Part shown: positions 25,509 through 34,384 of the stretch, piece after piece
Numbering within the stretch: the stretch's first letter is position 1
Layout of the letters: every line of letters begins with the position of its first letter
Assembly (NCBI RefSeq): GCF_034427455.1
Contig: NZ_JAXQNN010000003.1
Span: 228,228 to 292,227, forward strand
Reading direction: 5' to 3'
Length of the DNA stretch: 64,000 bases
Origin: Jeotgalibacillus haloalkalitolerans
GTDB taxonomy: Bacteria > Bacillota > Bacilli > Bacillales > Jeotgalibacillaceae
Program-made: the position numbers and the translations under genes
The notes under the pieces: generated by a model
What the model was told of the DNA's origin: nothing
Database searches by the model: none
The model's input: the letters and a program-made list of their open reading frames with translations, nothing else

Positions 25509-26768
25509 ATGAGCGTAACTCAAACTAAAAATATTCAGCAGATGTTTCAGGAGATTCGTGCGTATAGTGAAAAACTCGTTGCTGGAATGGAGATTGAAGA
25601 TTTTATTCTGCAGGCAGACAACTTTGTCAGCCCGACAAAATGGCATCTGGCTCATACCACATGGTTTTTTGAAAAGTTTATCCTGACAGAGTTCATAGAG
25701 GGATATGAACCTTTTAATGAACAATTTTTCTATTTGTTTAATTCATATTATGAGACGGTGGGAGAGTTTCATCCACAGTCAAAACGCGGGCTGATTTCCC
25801 GTCCGACTGTTAAAGAAACACTTGCCTACCGGAAGCATGTGAATGAGCAGGTGAACAAGCTGCTTGATACCACTGAAATGACTGATCATTTATATGATTT
25901 GATCGAAATGGGTCTGCAGCATGAACAGCAGCATCAGGAGCTGATTCTGATGGATATTAAATATAATCTGTCATTTAATCCGCTGTATCCTGCATTGTTT
26001 GAGCAAAAAGCACCCGTCGGCGGAAAGGCACCTGAACTGACATTCACTCCTTTTGAAAAAGGGATGACAAGAATCGGTACGGATGCAGATGAATTTGCTT
26101 TTGATAATGAAACACCGTGTCATGATGCTTATCTGAACGGTTGTCAGATTGCAAACCGTCCTGTGACGAATCGTGAATATCTTGCATTTATTGAAGACGG
26201 AGGTTATGAAAGGGCTGAGCTCTGGTTATCGGATGGCTGGCAGCTGGTGAAAAAAGAAAAGTGGTATGCTCCGCTTTACTGGGTGAACAAAGATGATCAA
26301 TGGTCGTATTTTACTCTAAGTGGTCTGCAGGCAATTGACTGGGAAGCGCCTGTGACGCATGTCAGCTATTATGAAGCTGATGCTTACGCAAGGTGGGCAG
26401 GAAAGCGTCTGCCGACTGAACAGGAATGGGAGCATGCGATGAAGGGGGAAGAGGTCAGAGGAAACTTTATGGATGATGACCGCTATCAGCCGGATGCTGC
26501 TTACAGCGGCTCAAAGTTTGAAAAAGTGTTTGGTGATGTATGGGAATGGACGCAAAGTCCCTATACACCTTACCCGCGCAGTAAGCCGCTTGATGGCGCA
26601 CTTGGTGAGTACAATGCTAAGTTTATGTCCAACCAGATCGTCCTGAAAGGCGGATCATGCGTGACGCCTCTCTAGCATATCAGGCTGACGTACCGTAATT
26701 TCTTTTATCCGCATATGAGGTGGCAGTTCAGCGGGATCAGACTGGCAGATGATCCGGTGGAATCTTAA
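25509..26768 (+). pseudogene. egtB: EgtB-like sulfoxide synthase gene interrupted by an in-frame TAG
   Basis: Reading from ATG 25509 (GGGGAG six bases upstream) gives a DinB-like domain (residues ~10-150) with the iron ligands His49 (WHLAHTTW) and His138/His142 (HEQQH), then a formylglycine-generating-enzyme (SUMF1) domain. Codon 26673-26675 is TAG, right after GGSCVTPL. The same frame then continues for 30 codons as [20 protein letters not shown] and nine more residues to TAA at 26766, exactly the conserved EgtB C-terminus. EgtB joins cysteine or glutamylcysteine sulfur to trimethylhistidine in ergothioneine synthesis. EgtD is not in the window. The truncated protein would lose a core FGE segment, so it is probably inactive unless the stop is a sequencing error or is suppressed. 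Confidence 0.85.
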
Positions 26769-26770
26769 TC

Positions 26771-26815
26771 CTTAAACATCCTGCCGAACCTTTTGGCGGG
26801 GTGTTTAGCCTTTTG
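26771..26815 (+). terminator. Terminator after the egtB-like gene
   Basis: AAACATCCTGCCG / GGCGGGGTGTTT imperfect stem, starting three bases after the downstream TAA rather than near the TAG. Its position suggests that the full-length frame was the functional one. Confidence 0.7.
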
Positions 26816-26958
26816 TCCTAACACGTATATCTTTCGGTGTGATGATGCCCTGTTATTGTGATAGTACAGAATTTGAATAGTACAGATAAAATATTTTACG
26901 GAGCTTATAAAATAATAATGGATACGATTACAACAGAAAAATGTGTAGTCTGTATTAG

Positions 26959-26981
26959 TGTGAAACAGTTACTGTAACACA
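26959..26981 (+). promoter_or_regulatory. Dyad upstream of the lip promoter
   Basis: TGTG-AA-ACAGT-T-ACTGT-AA-CACA: ten matched base pairs around a central T with two AA mismatches. It ends ten bases before the -35 box, a position suiting an activator. Binding protein unknown. Confidence 0.5.
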
Positions 26982-26990
26982 AAAATATTT

Positions 26991-27019
26991 TTGCGTTATA
27001 GGAGTGACTGTGATACTCT
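26991..27019 (+). promoter_or_regulatory. Promoter of the first TPP riboswitch leader
   Basis: TTGCGT (26991-26996), 17-bp spacer, TACTCT (27014-27019) with an extended -10 TGA just before it. Confidence 0.55.
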
Positions 27020-27045
27020 TTAACTGACAATTTCATTAATTTATT

Positions 27046-27126
27046 TACTGGGGGAGCCGAGTGGCTGAGACAGTCTTTAGCTGAACCCTTTGTACCTGAT
27101 CTGGATGATGCCAGCGGAGGGAAGTA
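27046..27126 (+). ncRNA. TPP riboswitch 1 (THI-box), upstream of lipM-lipA
   Basis: GGGGGAGCC, GGCTGAGACAG, ACCCTTTGTACCTGATCTGG and ATGCCAGCGGAGGGAAG are all diagnostic of the thiamine pyrophosphate aptamer. The closing helix pairs TACT with AGTA. Nothing but a terminator and the lipM ribosome site lies between it and the lipoate genes. Confidence 0.95.
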
Positions 27127-27148
27127 TGCTTACATAGTTACGCGCATA

Positions 27149-27183
27149 AGCCGCTTCCTTTAAAAGGCAGTGGTGTTTTTTTA
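27149..27183 (+). terminator. Terminator controlled by TPP riboswitch 1
   Basis: CCGCT-CCTT / AAGG-AGTGG stem followed by seven T, ending 26 bp before the lipM start. Confidence 0.85.
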
Positions 27184-27208
27184 TGTAAAAGAAGAAAGGA
27201 GGCAGACG

Positions 27209-28042
27209 ATGAGTGAAACATGGTATTTTCTTGATTCCGGTCATGGCACACCGTCATTTAATATGGCGATGGATGAAGTGCTGATGAATTGGCACAGTGA
27301 CGGAAAGATCCCGCCGGTACTGAGATTTTACGGATGGAAGCCCGCAGGTATATCAGTCGGCTTTTTCCAAAAGGTCGGTGGCAGTATAGACCTTGAGAAC
27401 GCGAAGAAGTACGGCGTTGAGCTTGTACGCAGGCAGACCGGTGGCAGAGCAGTTCTGCACGATGATGAGCTGACGTATAGCGTGCTTGTATCTGAAGATC
27501 ATCCCGCAATGCCAAAGTCGATTAAGGAAGCTTATCTTGTCTTATCAAAAGGCATTCTTGAGGGATACCGTGCGCTTGGTATTCCGGCTGAGTTTTCGAT
27601 TCCAGAGGAGAAACAGAAGCAGGCCGGTTCAGCCGTCTGCTTTGAGGAACCATCGTGGTATGAACTGATGGTTGATGGCAAGAAGGCAGCCGGCAGTGCG
27701 CAGACGCGTAAAAAAGGTGTAATTCTTCAGCACGGTTCGATCCCGATCTCTATGGATATCGAAAAGTTATTTGACTTATTTATTTATCCAAATGAAAAAG
27801 TAAAAGAGCGTGCACGCCGCGCATTTACAAATAGAGCCGTCGCGATTAATGATGTGCTTGAGCGTCCTGTTACATTTGAAGAAGTGAATCATGCATTTAA
27901 AGAAGGGTTCATGAAAGGGCTTGAGATTGACCTGGAACCTTTTACACCGCCAGAAGAGATGTTAAGAGAAGCAGCAGAGCTTGAGAAGAAGTATCGGAGT
28001 GAAGAATGGAGTTATAAGCGGGAAGGGAGACAAAAAGTATGA
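27209..28042 (+). CDS. lipM: Octanoyl-[GcvH]:protein N-octanoyltransferase / octanoyltransferase LipM
   Basis: A 277-residue biotin/lipoate A/B ligase-fold enzyme that transfers octanoate from acyl carrier protein to GcvH, the first step of lipoate assembly in Bacillales. Typical features are [29 protein letters not shown] and the region [41 protein letters not shown], with the catalytic Cys and Lys contexts of LipM. AAGGAGG precedes ATG 27209; an earlier in-frame GTG lies inside the terminator. It overlaps lipA by four bases. LipL-type amidotransferases are related, but length and the lipA partner favour LipM. Control by a TPP riboswitch is unexpected. Confidence 0.86.
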   Translation: MSETWYFLDSGHGTPSFNMAMDEVLMNWHSDGKIPPVLRFYGWKPAGISVGFFQKVGGSIDLENAKKYGVELVRRQTGGRAVLHDDELTYSVLVSEDHPAMPKSIKEAYLVLSKGILEGYRALGIPAEFSIPEEKQKQAGSAVCFEEPSWYELMVDGKKAAGSAQTRKKGVILQHGSIPISMDIEKLFDLFIYPNEKVKERARRAFTNRAVAINDVLERPVTFEEVNHAFKEGFMKGLEIDLEPFTPPEEMLREAAELEKKYRSEEWSYKREGRQKV

Positions 28043-28980
28043 CAAATGCAAAAGAACATGTACGTAAACCGGAATGGTTAAAGGTAAAGCTGAATACGAA
28101 TGATTCCTATAAGAAGCTTAAGAAAATGATGCGTGAGAAAAAGCTGAACACAGTATGTGAAGAGGCGAAATGCCCGAATATTCACGAGTGCTGGAGTGAA
28201 CGGAAAACAGCAACATTCATGATCCTTGGGGACACCTGTACACGCGCATGCCGCTTCTGTGCTGTCAAAACCGGTCTGCCGAATGAACTTGACTGGGGCG
28301 AGCCGGAGCGGGTAGCAGAGTCTACTGAAATGATGGGCCTAAAGCACGTTGTTGTCACAGCGGTTGCACGTGATGACCTGAATGATGGTGGCGCAGCTGT
28401 ATTTGCTGAGACTGTCCGTGCGATCCATCGCCGTCTGCCAAGCTGTACAGTGGAAGTATTACCATCAGATATGAAAGGTGATTATGAAAGTCTTCATACG
28501 CTGATGGACGCCGAGCCGGATATTTTTAACCACAATATCGAAACAGTCCGCCGCCTGACAAAGAGAGTGCGCGCGCGTGCCACGTATGATCGTTCACTGG
28601 AACTGCTTGCACGTGTAAAGGAAATTGCGCCGAACATCCCAACGAAATCAAGTATCATGGTTGGTCTTGGTGAGACAAAGGAAGAGCTGATTGAAGCAAT
28701 GGATGATCTGCGTGCACACAATGTGGATATCCTGACACTTGGTCAGTATCTGCAGCCGACGAAAAAGCATCTGGATGTTGTGCGTTATTATCACCCTGAT
28801 GAATTTGCAGAGCTGAAGGAAATCGCGCTTTCAAAAGGCTTCAAGCACTGTGAAGCAGGGCCAATGGTGCGTTCTTCATATCATGCGGATGAGCAGGTAA
28901 GTGAAACATCAGCACAGCGCCGGATTAAGTATCTAAAGGGCGTTGAAGCAGATGGCAGAACAGTAGACAACCTGCAGTAA
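28039..28980 (+). CDS. lipA: Lipoyl synthase (radical SAM)
   Basis: A 313-residue radical SAM enzyme that inserts two sulfurs into octanoyl-protein. Both iron-sulfur sites are visible: the auxiliary cluster ([12 protein letters not shown], around residues 35-46) and the radical SAM CxxxCxxC (CTRACRFC, around 66-73). The C-terminal arginine-serine motif ends [19 protein letters not shown]. The start overlaps the lipM stop (ATGA), so lipM and lipA are coupled. Only 19 bp separate its stop from the second TPP aptamer, leaving no room for a terminator. Confidence 0.96.
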   Translation: MTNAKEHVRKPEWLKVKLNTNDSYKKLKKMMREKKLNTVCEEAKCPNIHECWSERKTATFMILGDTCTRACRFCAVKTGLPNELDWGEPERVAESTEMMGLKHVVVTAVARDDLNDGGAAVFAETVRAIHRRLPSCTVEVLPSDMKGDYESLHTLMDAEPDIFNHNIETVRRLTKRVRARATYDRSLELLARVKEIAPNIPTKSSIMVGLGETKEELIEAMDDLRAHNVDILTLGQYLQPTKKHLDVVRYYHPDEFAELKEIALSKGFKHCEAGPMVRSSYHADEQVSETSAQRRIKYLKGVEADGRTVDNLQ

Positions 28981-28999
28981 TAACTGAATACAGCTTGAC

Positions 29000-29088
29000 C
29001 CACTGGGGGAGCCGGTTAAACCGGCTGAGACGGACTGTTGTCCGGACCCTTTGAACCTGATCTGGATCATACCAGCGTAGGGAAGTGG
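29000..29088 (+). ncRNA. TPP riboswitch 2 (THI-box), upstream of tenA-thiMDEW
   Basis: GGGGGAGCC, ACCGGCTGAGACGG, GGACCCTTTGAACCTGATCT and ACCAGCGTAGGGAAG mark a second TPP aptamer. The closing helix pairs CCACT (29000) with AGTGG (29084). Confidence 0.95.
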
Positions 29089-29114
29089 ACGTATATGTGA
29101 ACCTTGTTATATAC

Positions 29115-29148
29115 GCCGCTTTCCAATATTGGGAAGCGGTGTTTTTTA
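29115..29148 (+). terminator. Terminator controlled by TPP riboswitch 2
   Basis: CCGCTTTCC / GGGAAGCGG stem with an AATATT loop and a T run. Confidence 0.9.
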
Positions 29149-29164
29149 TTTGGTTTTGTTAAAG

Positions 29165-29290
29165 CTGGCTGATGATTGCAGCTCCAGGGGGACTTCACGA
29201 CCGGGCGGTGAGTCCGCAGGCTTCGCCATGGCCTCACCTGTCCCTTCCTGCCATAGGAGTCGCTCCCTGCAGCGAGAATCACCAGCTGTG
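29165..29290 (+). repeat. Interspersed GC-rich element, copy B (decayed)
   Basis: Retains CGACCGGGCGGTGAGTCCGC, CTCACCTGTCCCTTCCTGCC and AGGAGTCGC but is diverged elsewhere. It lies in the tenA leader between the riboswitch terminator and the gene. Confidence 0.7.
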
Positions 29291-29366
29291 CAAGTTCAAT
29301 AATGGTTTTAATAATACTTATTTAGTAACTGGCTTGGCAGATTTATTAAATGAAGGAGGAATCATT

Positions 29367-30053
29367 ATGACTTTTTGTTCAGAAGTAAGAGAGGAATGCA
29401 GTGGGCTTTGGGAGGCAAGCTTTACGCATCCTTTTGTAAAAGGGATTGCAGACGGGACACTGCCGCTTGATGTATTTAAGTTCTATGTGATGCAGGATGC
29501 GTATTATTTAACCCATTTTGCGAAGGTGCAGGCAATTGGGGCTGTGAAAGCGGAAGATCTGAAGACAACAAAAAGCTTTGCACACCACTCAGAGCAGACC
29601 TGTGCAGCAGAGCTTGCGCTACATGAATCCTTTATGGAGCTGCTTGGCGTAACAGAAGAAGACTGGGCGTCATTCGAACCATCTCCGACTGCCTATGCCT
29701 ATGTGTCACATATGTACCGGGCAGCTGATGGAAATCTGGCAGATATACTTGCCGCGATCCTGCCGTGCTACTGGCTTTACTATGAGATTGGCGAACAGCT
29801 GAAGAATAAGAAGCCGGATCATCCAATCTATCAGAAATGGATTGAGACTTACGGGTCTGAATGGTTTGGTGAACTCGTGAATGAGCAGATCAACCGAATG
29901 AATGAACTCGCAGTGGGGCTTTCTGAAAAAAGAATCGGAGAGTTAAAGATGCATTTCAGAAGAAGCAGCTATTACGAATGGAATTTCTGGGAACAGGCTT
30001 GGACGATGGAGTTTTGGACAATTCAACCAAAGGAGCGTGTGACACATGATTAA
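29367..30053 (+). CDS. tenA: Aminopyrimidine aminohydrolase / thiaminase II TenA
   Basis: A 228-residue helical enzyme that releases hydroxymethylpyrimidine from degraded thiamine for salvage. AAGGAGGA precedes ATG 29367; the frame extends upstream through a repeat without a better start. Key residues visible are the catalytic Cys134 (AILPCYWLYYEIG), Asp44 (MQDAYYL) and the C-terminal WEQAWTMEFW with its conserved glutamate. It overlaps thiM by eight bases and heads the TPP-riboswitch-controlled thiamine salvage operon. Confidence 0.93.
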   Translation: MTFCSEVREECSGLWEASFTHPFVKGIADGTLPLDVFKFYVMQDAYYLTHFAKVQAIGAVKAEDLKTTKSFAHHSEQTCAAELALHESFMELLGVTEEDWASFEPSPTAYAYVSHMYRAADGNLADILAAILPCYWLYYEIGEQLKNKKPDHPIYQKWIETYGSEWFGELVNEQINRMNELAVGLSEKRIGELKMHFRRSSYYEWNFWEQAWTMEFWTIQPKERVTHD

Positions 30054-30810
30054 TCAGCTAAGAGAAAAGAATCCGCTGGTCCATTGCATCACGAACTATG
30101 TTGTCGCTAATTTTCAGGCTAATGGCATGCTGGCACTTGGTGCATCGCCGGTGATGGGGGATGAAGAGAAAGAGGTTGAAGAGCTGGCATCGGTTGCTGA
30201 TGCGCTGTCACTCAATATCGGTACGCTTCATCAGCGTTCAGTTAACAGTATGATACTGGCCGGCAGGGCTGCAAATAAAAAAGGGATTCCTGTCGTGCTC
30301 GATCCGGTTGGCGCAGGGGCAACCTCATACCGGTTATCAGTGATAGATGAGATTTTAATCGAAGTGAAGATTACGGCGCTCAGATGTAATGCGGGAGAAC
30401 TGGCAACGATCATGAGAAAAGACTGGTCTGCTAAAGGTGTGGATGCAGGGGAAGGCGAGGGGGATCTAACTGAACTGGCTGTGGAGGCTGCAAAAAAATA
30501 CGGCTTCATTGTTGCTGTAACAGGCCCTGTGGATATTGTGACTGACGGGCAAATCGTACATGAGATTCATGCAGGACACGCCATCATGTCGTCAGTTACG
30601 GGTATGGGATGCTTACTCTCAAGCGTTACAGCAGCTTTTCTGACTGTTGATCAGTCAACAGACGCTGTTGCGGAAGCTGTTCAGTATTACGGGGAAGCGG
30701 GTGAAAAGGCTGCCAGGATTTCTGACAGCCCGGGCAGTTTCAAAACAGCATTTATTGATGCAATGTTTTCACTCAATGAAAGCAGGCTTCAAAAAGGAGG
30801 CAGACGATGA
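30046..30810 (+). CDS. thiM: Hydroxyethylthiazole kinase
   Basis: A 254-residue ribokinase-like enzyme that phosphorylates the thiazole moiety of thiamine with ATP. Signatures are NPLVHCITNYVVANFQANGMLALGASPVM at the N-terminus, PVVLDPVGAGAT and the catalytic GTGC-type loop, here SSVTGMGCLLSSVTAA. It overlaps tenA at its start and thiD at its end, so it is embedded in a tightly coupled operon. Confidence 0.95.
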   Translation: MINQLREKNPLVHCITNYVVANFQANGMLALGASPVMGDEEKEVEELASVADALSLNIGTLHQRSVNSMILAGRAANKKGIPVVLDPVGAGATSYRLSVIDEILIEVKITALRCNAGELATIMRKDWSAKGVDAGEGEGDLTELAVEAAKKYGFIVAVTGPVDIVTDGQIVHEIHAGHAIMSSVTGMGCLLSSVTAAFLTVDQSTDAVAEAVQYYGEAGEKAARISDSPGSFKTAFIDAMFSLNESRLQKGGRR

Positions 30811-31631
30811 AACAGGTACTGACGATTGCCGGATCAGATTCCGGAGGCGGAGCGGGCATTCAGGCGGATATTAAAACTTTTCAGGAGCTTGATGTATTCG
30901 GGACCTCTGTCATCACAGCAGTCACCGCTCAAAATACACGCGGTGTAATAGATGTTGCACCGGTGCCAATTGAAAATATTGAAAAGCAGCTGCAGGCTGT
31001 CGGTGATGATTTTGATATTGCAGCTGTCAAAACCGGTATGCTGTTTGATGCTGTAACGATCCGGACAGTGGCGGATTCGATTAAGCATTACAACTGGCAG
31101 CGCCTTGTTGTAGACCCTGTCATGATTGCCAAAGGAGGGGCGAGTCTGCTGAAGGAGGAAGCAAAAGACTCACTGATTAAACATCTTCTGCCGCTTGCCA
31201 CGCTGGTCACACCTAATATTCCTGAAGCTGAGGCATTAAGCGGCATTCAGATTTACAATGAACAAACAAGACGGATGGCTGCTGAACAAATTCTTAAGAG
31301 CGGTGCGCAGGGTGTTCTCATAAAAGGCGGACATGGTGCAGACCCGGACTTTACAGAAGACTTTTATCTTGATCAGCATGGAGGCTCACTTGTGCTGAGA
31401 TCCTCACGCATTCAGACAAAGCATACGCACGGCACCGGCTGTACATTTTCAGCAGCGCTTGCAGCAGAATTTGCAAAAGGAAAATCCATAGAAGAGGCGT
31501 TTCTGACTGCGAAGCAATTCATTCAAAGTGCAATTGAACATTCATTAAATATAGGTGCCGGTCATGGGCCGACAAACCACAGCGCTTATCGTCATTATGC
31601 GCAAAAGGAGATGATCAGATATGTTCACTAG
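30807..31631 (+). CDS. thiD: Hydroxymethylpyrimidine/phosphomethylpyrimidine kinase
   Basis: A 274-residue kinase that phosphorylates HMP twice to HMP-PP. It begins MKQVLTIAGSDSGGGAGIQADIKTFQELDVFGTSVITAVTAQNT, the family hallmark, and carries DPVMIAKGG and the anion-hole loop HGTGCTFSAALAAEFAKG. AAGGAGG in the thiM tail serves as ribosome site. The stop overlaps thiE. Confidence 0.96.
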   Translation: MKQVLTIAGSDSGGGAGIQADIKTFQELDVFGTSVITAVTAQNTRGVIDVAPVPIENIEKQLQAVGDDFDIAAVKTGMLFDAVTIRTVADSIKHYNWQRLVVDPVMIAKGGASLLKEEAKDSLIKHLLPLATLVTPNIPEAEALSGIQIYNEQTRRMAAEQILKSGAQGVLIKGGHGADPDFTEDFYLDQHGGSLVLRSSRIQTKHTHGTGCTFSAALAAEFAKGKSIEEAFLTAKQFIQSAIEHSLNIGAGHGPTNHSAYRHYAQKEMIRYVH

Positions 31632-32265
31632 GCCTGCTGTTTATTTTATTTTTGGTACTGCAAATACCGGGCAGAAGGATCCGTTTCAGCTGCTTGAAGA
31701 AGCGCTGAAAGGAGGGGTCAGTCACTTTCAATTAAGAGAAAAAGGACTTGGCGCACTCACCGGTCAGGCATTAAAGGAATTTGCACTTCAGTGTCAGATC
31801 CTTTGCCACTCATATAATGTCCCCTTTATCGTAAATGATGACGTTGACCTTGCCTGTGACATCGGGGCAGATGGCATTCATATTGGTCAGGAGGATACTG
31901 CTGCGTCAGCTGTAAAAGCAAGGATTGGGGATAAGATGATCCTTGGTGTTTCAGTACATTCACTTGAAGAAGCTGAACGTGCAATATCAGATGGTGCTGA
32001 TTATCTTGGAATGGGGCCGGTGTATGGCACGAAAAGTAAGTCAGATGCAAAAGATCCATCAGGTGTTGCTAAGATCATCCTTGTGAAAGCCGGCTTTCCA
32101 AAAACACCGGTGATTGCCATCGGCGGGATCACTGCATCTAATGCAGGTCCTGTCTGGAAAGCGGGAGCTGAAGGGATAGCAGTCATATCTGCTGTTACTG
32201 AGGCAGAAAATGTTCAGGAGGAAGTCAAGCGTCTGACGGCTTCTTATGAGGGGGAATATGTATGA
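31621..32265 (+). CDS. thiE: Thiamine-phosphate synthase
   Basis: A 214-residue TIM barrel that joins HMP-PP and HET-P to thiamine phosphate. Typical stretches are FQLREKGLG, PFIVNDDVDLACDIGADGIHIGQED, YLGMGPVYGTKSK and VIAIGGITASNAGPVWKAGAEGIAVISAV. It overlaps thiD by eleven bases and thiW by four. Confidence 0.96.
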   Translation: MFTRPAVYFIFGTANTGQKDPFQLLEEALKGGVSHFQLREKGLGALTGQALKEFALQCQILCHSYNVPFIVNDDVDLACDIGADGIHIGQEDTAASAVKARIGDKMILGVSVHSLEEAERAISDGADYLGMGPVYGTKSKSDAKDPSGVAKIILVKAGFPKTPVIAIGGITASNAGPVWKAGAEGIAVISAVTEAENVQEEVKRLTASYEGEYV

Positions 32266-32747
32266 GTACAAGGAAGCTTGTCGTGATGGCTATGTTTGTC
32301 GCCATTGCAGTCGCAGGCTCGGCATTTGTATCGTTTCCGGCAGGCGTTGCAAGAGCTTATCCGGTACAGCACGGCATCAACGTCATTGCAGCTGTACTGT
32401 TTGGTCCGGGCCTTGCAATTGTTATTGCTTTTATGACTGGTCTGGTTCGCATATTAACCGGCACGGGGTCACTTCTTGCATTTCCGGGAGGCATGATCGG
32501 TGCAGCACTTGCAGGTCTGTTTTACTTGTGGAGCGGACGGGTCTGGATGGCTGCAGCTGGTGAAATCATTGGGACAGGACTCATTGCATCACTTGTGGCA
32601 GTACCATATGCAGCCATCCTGATGGGAACTGAGGCAGGTGCGTTCTTTTTCATGCCGGCATTTCTGGTGTCGAGTATCAGCGGAGCGGTAATTGGATTCG
32701 TAATGTCTGAGAGATTAAAAAATATGTCGGCACTTCTTCAAATTTAA
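32262..32747 (+). CDS. thiW: ThiW, substrate-binding (S) component of an ECF transporter
   Basis: A 161-residue membrane protein with five to six helices. The block VSFPAGVARAYPVQHGINVIAAVLFGP and GTGSLLAFPGGMIGAALAGLFY identify ThiW, predicted from regulon analyses to import the hydroxyethylthiazole precursor with a shared ECF energising module. The ATG overlaps the thiE stop. Together with TenA and ThiM this describes an operon for salvaging thiamine breakdown products rather than full de novo synthesis. Confidence 0.88.
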   Translation: MSTRKLVVMAMFVAIAVAGSAFVSFPAGVARAYPVQHGINVIAAVLFGPGLAIVIAFMTGLVRILTGTGSLLAFPGGMIGAALAGLFYLWSGRVWMAAAGEIIGTGLIASLVAVPYAAILMGTEAGAFFFMPAFLVSSISGAVIGFVMSERLKNMSALLQI

Positions 32748-32889
32748 AAGGTAGATTATAAATGCATCTTTCCTTGATATGACTGGGATTGAGGGTTTTT
32801 GTCGTTTTTTTTATAAAGAATTTGTCAATTTTCCCTTTTCAAATATACCTAATGAGCGTATTATAATTAGTAAAAAAAGGAACGTAATT

Positions 32890-34344
32890 ATGCGCTACTC
32901 AGACACTTTAGCAATTGAAAACATCATCAGTGCTGTCGACCATCATTTAGCCGTTGCATTTATTGATCTTAATGGCCGTTTTGAATATGTAAATGATAAC
33001 TTTTGCAAGGCTACTCAGTATACAGAGGAAGAGTTAATGAATGGTCACTTTTCCATGGTGCTTCATGAAAATCATGATATTGAGCAATTGACTAAAGCAC
33101 TGAAGCAGATCAGAAAAGGTCAGCTTTGGCAGGGGGAAATGTTGAACAAAAAGAAGGATGGATCCCCTTTATGGGTGAATTCCACCATTGTGCCAATGCT
33201 GGACGGGGAAGGAAGACCTTTCCGTTATTTTACGTATAAAACAGATATTACAGAAAAGATAGAAATGAAAGAAAAGCTGAGTGCGACTGAACAAAAGCTC
33301 AAGCTGTCAGTCAGTGAAGCGAACTACCTGAAGCACGTGCTTGACCAGTCCTCCATGGTGACCATCATTGACCGCAATCGGACCATCCTGTATGTAAATG
33401 ACCGGTTTGCGGAGCTGATGAAGCGAAAACCGCTCGACATTATTGGAAAGCCGCTGGACGATTTAAATGCCAGGTGTCATCCGGATTCCTTTTACGATGA
33501 GATGTGGGAAACGGTTTACCGCGGGGAGATCTGGTCAGGAGACGTTCAGACGAGAACAAAAGACGGTGAATTGAGATGGACAAGTACACGTATTTTTCCG
33601 ATGATGAATGAAGGCGATGAGCCTGCCCGGTTTATTTTTGTCAGTCAGGATATTACACATGCGAAAGAATCAGAACAGCTTATCCTCCGTTCTGAGAAGC
33701 TGTCTGTATTAGGAGAACTGGCTGCAGGTATCGCCCATGAAATCAGAAATCCGCTCACCTCTTTAAAAGGGTTCACCGCCTTACTTGAAGAAGGGGAAAC
33801 TGCGCCTGAAAAGAAAGCATATTTATCCGTATTAAAATCAGAAATTGACCGGATAGAGTATACGGTCAATGAATTAATGATGCTTGCAAAGCCTCAGAAG
33901 TCTGAAATGAAATCGGTGAAGATTGAAGAGCTCGTCCGGAGTGTCTGCGGCTTCCTGCGACCGGAGCTTACGATGAAAAATATTGAGCTCAGCTGTGATG
34001 GTAAAAATCCGTCTGCTGAGGTGCTGTGTGAGCCGAATCAGATTAAGCAGGTTGTAATGAATGTGCTGAAGAATGCTATTGAAGCAATGAATCAGGGCGG
34101 CCGTATTCATGTCTCATACCTTTACCAGGACAAGAAGATGTCCATTGTGGTTAAGGATGATGGTGAGGGGATGAGTGAAGAGGTCCTGAAAAAGATTGAT
34201 ACACCTTTTTTCACGACCAAACAGACAGGAAACGGGCTTGGGATTCCGATGTGTCAGAATATCATGAAGCTCCATCATGGAGAGATGAGAATATCAAGTA
34301 TACCGGGTGCAGGGACAACCGTTGAACTTGTATTACCATACTGA
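32890..34344 (+). CDS. PAS-domain sensor histidine kinase, sporulation-kinase-like
   Basis: A 484-residue soluble kinase. ATG 32890 is preceded by AAAAAAGGAA; the frame extends upstream without a ribosome site. Two PAS/PAC modules occupy ~15-130 and ~145-265 (each ending in a TDITE or SQDITHAKE type motif). Then comes HisKA with the phospho-histidine in GELAAGIAHEIRNPLTSLKGFTALLEE, and an HATPase_c domain with N, G1 and G2 boxes (NVLKNAIEAMNQ, DDGEGMSEE, GNGLGIPMCQNI). There is no transmembrane segment and no adjacent response regulator, as for orphan kinases KinA/KinE that feed the Spo0 phosphorelay. The partner is inferred. Confidence 0.88.
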   Translation: MRYSDTLAIENIISAVDHHLAVAFIDLNGRFEYVNDNFCKATQYTEEELMNGHFSMVLHENHDIEQLTKALKQIRKGQLWQGEMLNKKKDGSPLWVNSTIVPMLDGEGRPFRYFTYKTDITEKIEMKEKLSATEQKLKLSVSEANYLKHVLDQSSMVTIIDRNRTILYVNDRFAELMKRKPLDIIGKPLDDLNARCHPDSFYDEMWETVYRGEIWSGDVQTRTKDGELRWTSTRIFPMMNEGDEPARFIFVSQDITHAKESEQLILRSEKLSVLGELAAGIAHEIRNPLTSLKGFTALLEEGETAPEKKAYLSVLKSEIDRIEYTVNELMMLAKPQKSEMKSVKIEELVRSVCGFLRPELTMKNIELSCDGKNPSAEVLCEPNQIKQVVMNVLKNAIEAMNQGGRIHVSYLYQDKKMSIVVKDDGEGMSEEVLKKIDTPFFTTKQTGNGLGIPMCQNIMKLHHGEMRISSIPGAGTTVELVLPY

Positions 34345-34345
34345 A

Positions 34346-34384
34346 AAAACGTTCAGTCACATAGAAATGGCTGAACGTTTTTAT
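34346..34384. terminator. Bidirectional terminator
   Basis: AAAAACGTTCAG / CTGAACGTTTTT stem between the kinase and the converging fic gene. Confidence 0.85.
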
